DNA of 64,000 bases from assembly GCF_007109225.1 (NCBI RefSeq), contig NZ_VJZK01000007.1, positions 62,001 through 126,000 of the forward strand, given 5' to 3'. Source of the DNA: Flavobacterium sp. GT3R68 (GTDB lineage: Bacteria; Bacteroidota; Bacteroidia; Flavobacteriales; Flavobacteriaceae). Under the pieces are notes generated by a model. It was not told the origin of the DNA, searched no databases, and saw nothing but the letters and a program-made list of their open reading frames with translations. Of this stretch, positions 51,014 to 60,361 are shown piece by piece. Each line of letters begins with the position of its first letter. Within the stretch, counting starts at the first letter, position 1. A program made the translations under genes and the position numbers.

Positions 51014-53032
51014 CTAAAACTTCATTCTTTGTATTCTGACCGCATTTAGTATAGCCAATAACGCTACTCCTACATCAGCAAAAACTGCTTCCCACATAGT
51101 TGCTAAACCACCTGCGCCAAGAATCAAAACGATTGCTTTTACTGTAAATGCTAAACCGATATTTTGCCAAACAATTTTCTTGGTTTGTTTACCAATATTT
51201 ATAGCAGTAAAGATTTTATACGGTTGGTCATTTTGAATTACGATGTCGGCAGTTTCTATAGTGGCATCACTACCTAAACCACCCATTGCAATTCCTGCAT
51301 CAGCAAGAGCAACTACTGGAGCATCATTTACACCATCGCCAACAAAGGCAATTTTCAGATTTTGCAATTTTAATTCCTCTACTTTTTCAACTTTATGTTC
51401 GGGTAATAAATCGCCGTGTGCTAAATCGATATTTAGCTCTTTTGCAACGGCATTTACAACAGCTTGTTTATCTCCCGAAAGCATTACGGTTTTGATGTTT
51501 ATTTTGTGTAAACTTTCTATGGCTTGTTTTGCATCTTCTTTGATTTCGTCAGCAATTAGAAAATATCCTGCATACTTTTGATTAATTGCAATGACGATAA
51601 TTGTAAATGGAGTGTTTTCGATTTCGACATCGTAATTAATGTTGAATTTTTCCATTAATTTTATGTTTCCTGCTAAGATTTCGGTTCCATCCACTTTTCC
51701 TTTTAGTCCGTGTCCTGCAATTTCTTCTACATCGGTTACAGATGCGCCTTTTTCAGTTCCTTTTGCGTGTTCAATGATAGCTGTTCCGACTGGATGTGTT
51801 GATTTGGTTTCGAGTGCTGCAACCCATTTGACTAAATCCGCTTCCGAAACATCAACAGCAACTACTTTTTGAACTTTGAAAACACCTTTGGTTAGTGTTC
51901 CTGTTTTGTCCATAACAACCACTTGAATAGATGCCATTATATCAAGAAAACTTGAACCTTTGAAAAGAATTCCGTTTTTACTTGCTGCTCCAATTCCACC
52001 AAAATAACCTAAAGGAATTGAGATTACTAAAGCGCAAGGACAAGAAATAACCAAGAACACCAAAGCTCTGTATAACCAATCTCTGAATACATAATTATCA
52101 ACAGAAAGCATAGGTAACACACAAATTGCAATTGCTAAAAACACTACAATAGGCGTATAGATTTTAGCAAACTTTCGGATAAATAATTCGGTTGGTGCTT
52201 TTTTGGCTGTGGCTTCCTGCACCATTTCGAGTATTTTAGACAGTTTACTATCGGTGTAAGCCGTTGTAACTTCAACTTGTGCAATGGTGTTCAGGTTTAT
52301 CATTCCTGCTAAAACGGTTTCGCCTTTTGCTTTTGTATCGGGCTTGCTTTCTCCAGTTAGTGCCGCTGTATTGAATGTAGCGTAATCGGTTAGCAGTTTT
52401 CCGTCTAAAGCCAGTTTTTCTCCCGATTTGAGTTGGATGATTTCACCAACGGTAATTTCCGATGCTTTTTTGATGGTTGCATTTCCGACATTTAAAACCG
52501 TTGCTTCGTCTGGTCGTTGGTCTAATAATAATTTGATATTAGATTTTGCTCTTTGAACTGCTAATGTTTGGAATATTTCGCCAATAGCATAAAACAGCAT
52601 TACGGCAACACCTTCGGGGAATTGTCCGATTGAAAATGCTCCAATGGTTGCAATGCACATCAATAAAAATTCTGAAAATATTTCGCCTTTGCGAATGCTT
52701 TCAAATGCTTCTTTAAGAACTGGAAATCCAACAGGAATATAAGCGACAATGTACCACACTATTCGCACCCAGCCTGTAAACCAAGTTTGAGGAAAATAGT
52801 TATCGAAAACAATTGCAATAAGTAATAATGTAAAACTTATGATTGCAGGTGTAAACATTTGCAATGTAGTTTGGTCAGTATCTGAATGGTCGTGTCCGTC
52901 ATCATCTGAATGTTCATGGTCATTGTGTGTTGTACAACAACCTGTTTTTTTATCTGTTTTATGATGAATTTTTTCTTCTAACGTGCAACAAAGCTGTTTA
53001 CCGTTTGCATCGTATTTGTGTTGGTGTTTCAT
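51014..53032 (-). CDS. Heavy-metal P-type ATPase (Zn/Cd/Co class)
   Basis: 672 residues from the ATG at 53030-53032; the frame extends 26 codons upstream into the MFS gene, but that part is not conserved-looking. The N-terminus is His/Cys-rich (QLCCTLEEKIHHK, GCCTTHNDHEHSDDDGHDH) instead of having an HMA domain. Motifs: SCPCALVISIPLG (CPC in TM6), DKTGTLTKG (phosphorylated Asp), HPVGTAIIEH (HP locus), GDGVNDAPVVALADAG, and the Asp in the last helix ADVGVALLAILNAVR. This pattern fits P1B-2 pumps exporting Zn(II)/Cd(II). 44 nt downstream of the MFS gene in the same direction. Confidence 0.92.
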   Translation of the reverse strand: MKHQHKYDANGKQLCCTLEEKIHHKTDKKTGCCTTHNDHEHSDDDGHDHSDTDQTTLQMFTPAIISFTLLLIAIVFDNYFPQTWFTGWVRIVWYIVAYIPVGFPVLKEAFESIRKGEIFSEFLLMCIATIGAFSIGQFPEGVAVMLFYAIGEIFQTLAVQRAKSNIKLLLDQRPDEATVLNVGNATIKKASEITVGEIIQLKSGEKLALDGKLLTDYATFNTAALTGESKPDTKAKGETVLAGMINLNTIAQVEVTTAYTDSKLSKILEMVQEATAKKAPTELFIRKFAKIYTPIVVFLAIAICVLPMLSVDNYVFRDWLYRALVFLVISCPCALVISIPLGYFGGIGAASKNGILFKGSSFLDIMASIQVVVMDKTGTLTKGVFKVQKVVAVDVSEADLVKWVAALETKSTHPVGTAIIEHAKGTEKGASVTDVEEIAGHGLKGKVDGTEILAGNIKLMEKFNINYDVEIENTPFTIIVIAINQKYAGYFLIADEIKEDAKQAIESLHKINIKTVMLSGDKQAVVNAVAKELNIDLAHGDLLPEHKVEKVEELKLQNLKIAFVGDGVNDAPVVALADAGIAMGGLGSDATIETADIVIQNDQPYKIFTAINIGKQTKKIVWQNIGLAFTVKAIVLILGAGGLATMWEAVFADVGVALLAILNAVRIQRMKF

Positions 53033-53075
53033 TTTTGTTATGATTATTTTTTGTGCTGTGTTTGTCGCAACAGCG

Positions 53076-54245
53076 TCATTTAACGTGTGGTTTTGTATTC
53101 TTACTAACAATGATTGTAACTAGTAATGCTAAAAATCCTAATGCGGCACAAATTACAAAGCCCCATTTTAAACCTATTGCTTGCGAAATAACACCTATCA
53201 ACAAAGGACCTATCATGTCGCCAAATTCTTTAAATGAGCCTGCCACACCCATTGTTGCTCCCATTTGTTTTTCATCAGATAAATTACTCACCATAGCATC
53301 AGAATTTGTCCAGACAATACCGATACCGATACCTGCAATAATGCAAACTATGATTAAAAATATTCCGCTGACAAATGGTATCGATGCGGTGGAAATGCAG
53401 GATAATAACATGGCACAGCGTAGGATAATAACAGCATTAAATTTATCGGCGAACCAACCTGCAATCGGCTGTACTAATAAATAGGAAATAGCTGTTATGG
53501 ATAATATTAAACCTGTATTAAAAGAGTTATATCCCAATTCATGGATTCGTACAGGTAAAAAACCAAATAATATACCAACAAAAAACATGTTTATTACTAT
53601 AATTAAGAACCAAGGCATTAAGGTCTTATTTTTTAAAACTATCCAAAGGTTTTTAAATGAAAAGTCATCATCATCGTCGAAAGCAGCACTGCTTTTTTGT
53701 TTATCGGCGGGTAAAGCAAAAGCAAGCAACAATGCAATAATGCCTATAACAGCACAAGCATAAAATATGCCTGTAAAACTGCTTTTCAAAACAATAGCTC
53801 CACCAATGATTGGGCTTACAACATAACCAAATCCTTTTATTGCACTATAAATACCAAAAGCTTTTCCTTTATTGTCTTTATATAATATGCCCACCATAGC
53901 TAGTGAAACAGCAGAAATCGAAGCACCGCCTAACCCCTGAAGAAACCTTACTACTATTAATAATTTTGGTGGTACAAAAGGATATAATAACGAAGCAAGT
54001 GTAAAAATAATTATACCAAGGTATAAGGCTTTTTTCATTCCTTTTTTATCAGCCAATCCACCGAATATAGGCTTTGCAATTATTTCTGCAAAATCATAAA
54101 TGGCTATTAGCAAGCCTATCATAGTTAAACCTATACCAACTTTCTCTGCATAAAAAGGGAGATTAACTGCTACAATATGAGCTCCAAAAGAGGTAGTAAA
54201 ACCAAGAAAGCCAAGTATTAAAGCAAACTTTATTGATGTTTTCAT
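53076..54245 (-). CDS. MFS transporter
   Basis: A 389-residue, 12-helix major facilitator with the loop 2-3 signature GGLADKKGMKKAL and drug-efflux-like motif C-type sequence VSPIIGGAIVL in TM5. It lies between the P-type ATPase gene and the czcB-like gene on the same strand, with gaps of 44 nt, so it probably belongs to the metal-resistance transcript. The substrate is unknown; drug/H+ antiport is the commonest role in this group. Confidence 0.85.
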   Translation of the reverse strand: MKTSIKFALILGFLGFTTSFGAHIVAVNLPFYAEKVGIGLTMIGLLIAIYDFAEIIAKPIFGGLADKKGMKKALYLGIIIFTLASLLYPFVPPKLLIVVRFLQGLGGASISAVSLAMVGILYKDNKGKAFGIYSAIKGFGYVVSPIIGGAIVLKSSFTGIFYACAVIGIIALLLAFALPADKQKSSAAFDDDDDFSFKNLWIVLKNKTLMPWFLIIVINMFFVGILFGFLPVRIHELGYNSFNTGLILSITAISYLLVQPIAGWFADKFNAVIILRCAMLLSCISTASIPFVSGIFLIIVCIIAGIGIGIVWTNSDAMVSNLSDEKQMGATMGVAGSFKEFGDMIGPLLIGVISQAIGLKWGFVICAALGFLALLVTIIVSKNTKPHVK

Positions 54246-54289
54246 CTTTAATATATTATTAGTTATTTTTTGTTATTGTTAGTTTTTAA

Positions 54290-55453
54290 TTATTCTTCTT
54301 CGCTTCCTTTGGTTAACTCTGATAGTAAATAATAAGCTCCTTTAATTACTACCTTGGCATTTGCAGGAATCTCATCGATTGCTTTTACTTCGGTGTAACC
54401 CAAATCAGTTGAACCAATAGTTACTTTTATTTGTTGGAAAGTGTTTTTGCCAGTAGCAATAAATATAAAATGGTCGTTGCCATTATTTACTATTGCTTCG
54501 GTTGGTAATGCTGTTGTATTGGAATTGTCAATTTTCACTCTTGCTTCTACATACATTCCGGGTAAAAGTGTTTCGGTTGTTTCATTTATTTTGGCGTGAA
54601 CCAATACCGCTTGTTCGTTGGGTTCAAAGGCTTTGTTGACAGCGTAAATTGTTGCAGGATGCGAATGAGAAACATCGTTGGCATCGCTAAACTCTATTTG
54701 TTGTCCGATTTTAATTTTGTGGATGTCTTTTTCAAAAACCTTTAAATCTAAATGTAAAAAACGGTTATCGATAATTTCAAATAGTATTGCATTCGCATCG
54801 GCAAATTTACCCATACTCAAATTGATATGTTGAATATAACCGCTAATCGGTGCTGAAATTGCAATACTTGAAGCAATATTTTTGGATGATAAATTATTGG
54901 CATTAATTCCTAATTGGGCTAATTTAGATTTTAAAGTTTCTTTTTTGGCTTGTGCAATTTGCAATTCTCTTTGTGATTGTTGGTAGATTTTCCCTGCGTT
55001 TATATTATCATCACGCAACTCCTTTTGACGTACGTATTCTTTTTCTAAATACGAAAGATTGGCGTTATTCTCTAAATAATCTTGTTGCAGTTGTATAACA
55101 TCAGTATTAGCGATTGTTGCCAAAGTTTTTCCTTTGCTTACAAATTCGCCCTCTTGAACGAAAATATTTTTTACAACTCCACCAGTCAAGATACTTACTT
55201 GTGCTTGGTATTGTGGTGGTAAGGATAGTTTTCCGTTGATTTTTAAAGTTGTTGTTAGATTTTTGTTTTCAAAATTACCTAACTGTAAATCGATGGCTTT
55301 TATCTGTGCATCAGTGAAGGTTACAACTGCTGTTGTTGGCTTTTCGGTCGGTATTTCCTTTGAAGCTTCATTCATTGTTGCTTCTTTATCATTATTCTTG
55401 CACGAAACTACGCCCAAAAACAAAAGGATTATGAGTGCTATATTATTTTTCAT
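54290..55453 (-). CDS. RND efflux periplasmic adaptor (CzcB/CusB-like)
   Basis: A 387-residue lipoprotein (lipobox LGVVSC, Cys18). Membrane-fusion domains are in order: a beta-barrel/lipoyl half (VSILTGGVVKNIFVQEGEFVSKG), a helical hairpin (about 125-180), the second lipoyl half (ISAPISGYIQHINLSMG), a beta-barrel domain and a membrane-proximal domain (LPGMYVEARVKID). It links the inner-membrane CzcA-like pump to the outer-membrane channel. 10 nt upstream on the other side is the CzcA-TolC fusion, so the pair forms a complete metal-efflux system. Confidence 0.9.
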   Translation of the reverse strand: MKNNIALIILLFLGVVSCKNNDKEATMNEASKEIPTEKPTTAVVTFTDAQIKAIDLQLGNFENKNLTTTLKINGKLSLPPQYQAQVSILTGGVVKNIFVQEGEFVSKGKTLATIANTDVIQLQQDYLENNANLSYLEKEYVRQKELRDDNINAGKIYQQSQRELQIAQAKKETLKSKLAQLGINANNLSSKNIASSIAISAPISGYIQHINLSMGKFADANAILFEIIDNRFLHLDLKVFEKDIHKIKIGQQIEFSDANDVSHSHPATIYAVNKAFEPNEQAVLVHAKINETTETLLPGMYVEARVKIDNSNTTALPTEAIVNNGNDHFIFIATGKNTFQQIKVTIGSTDLGYTEVKAIDEIPANAKVVIKGAYYLLSELTKGSEEE

Positions 55454-55463
55454 CGTTAGTATT

Positions 55464-58400
55464 TTATTTGTTTAATAAATATTGAATGTTGATTATGGTT
55501 TGATTGTAATTGTTCATTGCAATCAAATAATCGGTTTTTATTTTGTTGGCATCTTTTAGGTTTTGAGTATATTCAATATAACCAATATCACCCGATTTAT
55601 ACAAGCGTTGTGCAGAATTCACAATTGTTTCCGCCATTGGCAAACCCTCTGTTTTGTAAAAATTGAGCTGCTCCGAATATTGCTTTTGCAGTTGAAATTG
55701 TTGTAAAAATAAGGTTGACAATTCTTGTTGTGATTTATCTAATTCCTTTTTAGCAATTTCGGTTTCTAACCTTGCGACTTGTGTTTTTGCTTTTATTCCG
55801 TTTCTGAATAATGGAATGTTGATGCCAACACTACCATAATAAAATGGATTTTCCTTGTCTAAACTTTGTGCGTTTACACCTAAATTGAAAGATGGATTTG
55901 CTTTTGCTTTTTCGGATTTTATGGCTAATTCTTTAGCGATAATTTGCTGTTGCAAAAACTGCAAAACAGGATGGTCTTTTACTAATGTGCTATCGCTTAC
56001 ATTAATTTCGGGTAACGCTTCATATTTTTTTGGTGCTTGATATGCTGTGTTGCTTCGTGTCCATTTTTGTAATTCGGCTACATAAAAAGCTACCTGCGAA
56101 TTGGCTTCAGCCAATTGCATTTTTAACTCTTTGCGTTGCAGAGAGGCGTTTACTTTTTCCAATTTACTAGTTTCTCCGACTTGAAATTTCTTGTCTGCAT
56201 ACTTTTCATAATCGGCAAAAATGTTATCCGTTTCGAGCAATAAATTATAATGTTGCACATTGTAAAGCCAAAAGAAATAAGCATTGGAAACATTTTTTAT
56301 CAACTCGTTTTTTGTAACGCCTTCAAAAGATTTCGCAACTGCTACATTTTGATTTAATAGGTTTCTTTCGGCTTTATTGGACAGTTTAAAACCTTGTGCC
56401 ACGCCAATATTATAATCAAATAATTTGCTGTTGATTTGCCCTAAATTACTGTTGATATTGAAAGGGTCAAGTACTGTTGCTGTTTTAGTTAGTGTCTGTT
56501 GTTGTTCTGTTTGCAATGTTGCTTGTTGGATTGTTGGATAATTTTTGGTTGCTAAATCCAAAGCGTTTTGCAAAGTTAAATCTTGCGATTGTGCATTGGC
56601 ATTGAAAGAAAAACAACTAAAAAACAGCACCACAATTGTTGCGATTTTTGGATTTACTTTTATGTTTTTTGGTGTCATTACTAAATAATATAAAACTGGT
56701 AAAACAAATAATGTTAATAGTGTAGAAGTAAGCAAACCACCAATAACGACAGTCGCCAATGGTTTTTGCACTTCTGCACCTGCGCTTGTACTTAATGCCA
56801 TTGGTAAAAATCCTAATGAAGCAACAGTTGCCGTTGCCAAAATAGGTCGTAATCTTGCGCTACTGCCTTTGTAAATGCGTTGTAAAAGATTGTCTTCGCC
56901 CTCGTCTTTTAATTGATTGTAGTAACTGATTAAAACAATTCCGTTTAAAACCGCTACTCCAAATAAAGCAATAAAACCAACTCCTGCCGAAATACTAAAG
57001 TTCATTCCACGAACCCATAAAGCAATAATTCCGCCAATGGATGCTAAAGGAATTGCTGAAAAAATAATGGTGGCTTCTTTGAGCGAACGGAACGACAGGA
57101 AGAGTAAAAAGAAAATCAGTAAAAGTGCAACAGGAACAGCCAATTGCAATCTTCCTTTTGCTTCCTGCAAGTTTTGAAATTGACCGCCATAATTAATAAA
57201 ATAGCCTTCGGGTAATTTTAGTTTGGCATCCAATTTTTGTTGAATTTCTAAAACTACACTTTCTACATCACGACCTCGAACATTTGCTTCAATTACTATT
57301 CTGCGTTGTGCATCTTCACGACTTATTTGTGATGGTGCGGTTTTGAAAGTGATTTCAGCAACTTCGTTTAATGGAATCTGATTGCCTTTTGGTGTTGGAA
57401 TTAATAATGATTTTAAAGCGTCAATATCAGTATTTTCACTTTTAGGAATACGAACGACTAAATCAAATTTTCGTTCTCCCTCATATACAACGCCTGTTGT
57501 ACCACCTGCATAAGCGGTGTTTAAAATTCGGTTTACATCGGCAATATTCAAACCATATTGTGCAATTTTATTACGATTATATTTTACGACCAATTGTGGC
57601 ATTCCCGAAACTTGTTCTACTTTAATATCGGTTAATCCTTTAATTTTTTTTAACATTGGAACTGCTTTATTAGCTTCTGAAAACAACTTATCTAAATCAT
57701 CACCAAATATTTTTATGGCAATATCCGATTTTACACCTGCAATTAATTCACTGAAACGCATTTGAATGGGTTGTTCAAATGATAAATTGCAACCTGGGAT
57801 TACACTTAATTTTTCATTCATTTTTTCTGCTAATTCTTCGTTATTGTTAGCAGATGTCCATTCTTTTCTATCTTTTAAAACTACAATAATGTCTCCATTG
57901 TTTATTGGCATTGGGTCGGTTGGAATTTCACTACTACCAATTTTACTTACCACTTCTATTACTTCTGGAAATTGTTTTAATATTTTTTCAACTAGTGTAA
58001 ATGTTTCTACCGTTTGAGGGAGTGAAGTACCTTGTCTTAAAGTGGCTTCGATTGCGAAGTCGCCTTCGTCTAATTCGGGAATAAATTCGCCACCCAATGA
58101 ATTGAAAATAAATAATGAGGTTATGAATAAGAATATTGCAACACCGATAACCGCAAATTTTCGTTCTAAAGCTTTAACCAAATAAGGTTGATACCAATTG
58201 TTTAATTTATTGATAAACCTATCGGTAAAATTGGGTTTGTCACTGATTTTTTTACTTAAAAAAAGACTACTTGCCCAAGGCACATAAGTAAGTGAAAGGA
58301 TTAATGCTCCAACAATGGCAAAACTTACTGTTTGTGCCATTGGCATAAACATTTTACCTTCTATACCTCTTAAAACAAATAAAGGAATGTACACAATTAA

Positions 58401-59765
58401 GATAATGATTTGACCGAAAATGGCACTACTCATAATTTTTGATGAACTTTTGATAACCTCTTTGTCCAATTGATTTTGGGTAAGATGATTGTTTTTATAA
58501 TGCTTCGAGAAAATATGTAATGTGGCTTCTACTACAATCACAGCTCCATCGACGATAAGCCCAAAGTCTAATGCTCCCATACTCATCAGGTTTGCACTTA
58601 ACCCAAACATATTCATAATGATTATTGCAAATAACATTGCCAAAGGGATTACTGAAGCTACAATTAAACCAGCTCTTAAACTTCCTAAAAACAAGACTAA
58701 AACTAAAATAACGATTAATGCACCCTCTAATAAATTGGTTGAAACTGTGCTGACAGTTTTCTCAATGAGTTTAGTTCTATCGATAAATACATCTAATTTT
58801 ACTCCTTGTGGCAATGATTTTTCGATGGATTTCATTCTTTCTTTTACTCGTTCAATTACTCGTACTGCGTTTTCTCCTTTTTGCATTAAAACTATTCCAC
58901 CAACAGTTTCTCCTTTTCCGTTTCTTGTCATTGCTCCGTAACGAGGTGCAAAACCAAATTTTACTTCGGCAATATCTTTTATTAAAATGGGAACACCTGA
59001 ATTGTTTTTCACTACAATATTATTGATGTCATCTAGGTTTTGGATTAATCCTTCTCCTCGAATAAAATATACATTTGGACCTTTGTCGATGTAACTACCA
59101 CCAGTATTTTCGTTGTTGTTTTGCAAGGCATCAAAAACTTCAATCAGTGTTAAATTATTAGCAGAAAGGCGTTCGGGTTTTACCGAAACTTCGTATTGTT
59201 TTAATTTGCCACCAAAACTACTTACATCGACTACGCCAACTGTTCCCAACAATTGACGGCGCACAATCCAATCTTGAATGGTTCTTAATTCGGATAGGTC
59301 ATATTTTTCTTCATATCCTTTTTGTGGCACTAAAACATATTGAAATATTTCGCCCAGTCCTGTTGTTGGCGGCAATAATTCAGGTGTTCCGTATTGCTTT
59401 GGGATATTATCTGTAGCGGTTTTTATTTTTTCATCTACTCGCTGACGAGCAATGTTGACCGCAACATTATCTTTAAAGACAATCGTAATTACAGACAAAC
59501 CCGAACGGCTTGTACTTCGCAATTCGACCATATCGGATAATGATTTAAACTCAGTTTCTAACGGATATGTTATGAACTGCTCGACTTCTTGTGTGGCGAG
59601 ATTGGGTGCATTTGTGATTACCTGCACTTGATTATTGGTAACATCGGGTAACGCATCTACGCTTAATTGTGTGAATGAATAAATGCCAAACATCACAAAT
59701 ATTGCCAACAAAACTCCTGTAATGAGTTTGTTGGTTACGGAAAAATTAATGATTTTATTTATCAT
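55464..59765 (-). CDS. CzcA/CusA-type metal RND pump fused to a TolC-like outer-membrane channel
   Basis: A 1433-residue fusion. Residues 1 to about 1033 are a heavy-metal RND permease: TM1 near residues 13-33, the charged TM4 motif MSMGALDFGLIVDGAVIVVE (D/G/D/E), docking loops, and TM12 ending LLTLFVLPVLYYLVMT. Residues 1035-1059 (ending FSFNANAQ) look like a signal peptide with a signal peptidase site. The last 374 residues are an outer-membrane efflux (OEP/CzcC) protein with two helical hairpin repeats. Together with CzcB it would export Zn, Co, Cd or Cu/Ag. The internal signal suggests the protein is cut after insertion. RND-OEP fusions are known in Bacteroidota. Confidence 0.92.
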   Translation of the reverse strand: MINKIINFSVTNKLITGVLLAIFVMFGIYSFTQLSVDALPDVTNNQVQVITNAPNLATQEVEQFITYPLETEFKSLSDMVELRSTSRSGLSVITIVFKDNVAVNIARQRVDEKIKTATDNIPKQYGTPELLPPTTGLGEIFQYVLVPQKGYEEKYDLSELRTIQDWIVRRQLLGTVGVVDVSSFGGKLKQYEVSVKPERLSANNLTLIEVFDALQNNNENTGGSYIDKGPNVYFIRGEGLIQNLDDINNIVVKNNSGVPILIKDIAEVKFGFAPRYGAMTRNGKGETVGGIVLMQKGENAVRVIERVKERMKSIEKSLPQGVKLDVFIDRTKLIEKTVSTVSTNLLEGALIVILVLVLFLGSLRAGLIVASVIPLAMLFAIIIMNMFGLSANLMSMGALDFGLIVDGAVIVVEATLHIFSKHYKNNHLTQNQLDKEVIKSSSKIMSSAIFGQIIILIVYIPLFVLRGIEGKMFMPMAQTVSFAIVGALILSLTYVPWASSLFLSKKISDKPNFTDRFINKLNNWYQPYLVKALERKFAVIGVAIFLFITSLFIFNSLGGEFIPELDEGDFAIEATLRQGTSLPQTVETFTLVEKILKQFPEVIEVVSKIGSSEIPTDPMPINNGDIIVVLKDRKEWTSANNNEELAEKMNEKLSVIPGCNLSFEQPIQMRFSELIAGVKSDIAIKIFGDDLDKLFSEANKAVPMLKKIKGLTDIKVEQVSGMPQLVVKYNRNKIAQYGLNIADVNRILNTAYAGGTTGVVYEGERKFDLVVRIPKSENTDIDALKSLLIPTPKGNQIPLNEVAEITFKTAPSQISREDAQRRIVIEANVRGRDVESVVLEIQQKLDAKLKLPEGYFINYGGQFQNLQEAKGRLQLAVPVALLLIFFLLFLSFRSLKEATIIFSAIPLASIGGIIALWVRGMNFSISAGVGFIALFGVAVLNGIVLISYYNQLKDEGEDNLLQRIYKGSSARLRPILATATVASLGFLPMALSTSAGAEVQKPLATVVIGGLLTSTLLTLFVLPVLYYLVMTPKNIKVNPKIATIVVLFFSCFSFNANAQSQDLTLQNALDLATKNYPTIQQATLQTEQQQTLTKTATVLDPFNINSNLGQINSKLFDYNIGVAQGFKLSNKAERNLLNQNVAVAKSFEGVTKNELIKNVSNAYFFWLYNVQHYNLLLETDNIFADYEKYADKKFQVGETSKLEKVNASLQRKELKMQLAEANSQVAFYVAELQKWTRSNTAYQAPKKYEALPEINVSDSTLVKDHPVLQFLQQQIIAKELAIKSEKAKANPSFNLGVNAQSLDKENPFYYGSVGINIPLFRNGIKAKTQVARLETEIAKKELDKSQQELSTLFLQQFQLQKQYSEQLNFYKTEGLPMAETIVNSAQRLYKSGDIGYIEYTQNLKDANKIKTDYLIAMNNYNQTIINIQYLLNK

Positions 59766-59791
59766 TGTAATTGTATAATGAATGAGTAATT

Positions 59792-59828
59792 AGGCACTAA
59801 TGCCTATTGGATATGTGGAAAGTCCACA
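59792..59828 (-). promoter_or_regulatory. Two small hairpins before the CzcA fusion gene
   Basis: AGGCA-CTAA-TGCCT (59792-59805) and TGTGGA-AAG-TCCACA (59814-59828) lie in tandem in the 93-nt gap between the QPP small-protein gene and the pump gene. They could act as an attenuator or processing site. No T run follows, so they are not classic terminators. Confidence 0.4.
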
Positions 59829-59858
59829 ACTCTATAACCCGAAATTACTCGGATTTCA

Positions 59859-60176
59859 TTATGCTATTTGGGGTGGTTGCCAAATGCTTCCGAAGAAATT
59901 GGAAGCAATTATTGATTTGTATTCCGGTACTTTTTTCTCAATTGAAATTCTACTTGGAATAAAATTATAAGAATAGATAGGTGCGAAAGCAAAGCCTTGA
60001 CAACCACAGCAATTACAAATACACAGCGGAGAACAAACATCATTGTTGTCCTGATGTTGGCTTGATTGAGCACTTATGGTAGTTCTTTTCAATACCGAAA
60101 ACGCTTCACCATCTGCGCAAGGCATACAGGAAAGCACAATTAAGTAGACTGAAAATATTATACTAATCCATTTCAC
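59859..60176 (-). CDS. Small exported Cys-rich protein ending in WQPPQIA (DUF6660-like)
   Basis: 105 residues from a GTG start at 60174-60176; no in-frame ATG fits the signal peptide. Signal segment ending VLSCMPCADGE, then a tight Cys cluster CSPLCICNCCGCQG, and the tail IWQPPQIA. I recall similar small Bacteroidota proteins under DUF6660, often upstream of CusA/CzcA genes, but cannot confirm. It heads the RND operon. A near-consensus TACTTTTA lies 6 nt before the GTG, and a phased ATTGCAAT array is 94-167 nt upstream. Likely a metal-binding small protein. Confidence 0.7.
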   Translation of the reverse strand: MKWISIIFSVYLIVLSCMPCADGEAFSVLKRTTISAQSSQHQDNNDVCSPLCICNCCGCQGFAFAPIYSYNFIPSRISIEKKVPEYKSIIASNFFGSIWQPPQIA

Positions 60177-60269
60177 GATTGTAAAAGTAGTATTTTTTAT
60201 TATTATGATAATAAATTATTTGCATTATGTTTAATATGAATATACCTTATTTTAAAGGGATTGCGAGAT

Positions 60270-60343
60270 ATTTCAATGGTATTGCAATGCTTCTTAATAT
60301 TAATTGCAATGCCATTGCAATAATTTATTATTATAATTGCAAA
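60270..60343 (-). promoter_or_regulatory. Phased ATTGCAAT octamer array before the 60176 gene
   Basis: Octamers at 60270 (ATTTCAAT, one mismatch), 60281, 60303, 60314 (exact) and 60336 (ATTGCAAA, one mismatch): offsets 0, 11, 33, 44 and 66 bp. The first four have exactly the same spacing and spacer types (GGT, GCC) as the array at 50885-50936. Confidence 0.8.
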
Positions 60344-60361
60344 AAAATATAGAAAAAATAA

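Noticed and set aside
51243..51872. Plus-strand ORFs opposite the P-type ATPase
   Set aside because: These are antisense shadows of a gene with all catalytic motifs intact.
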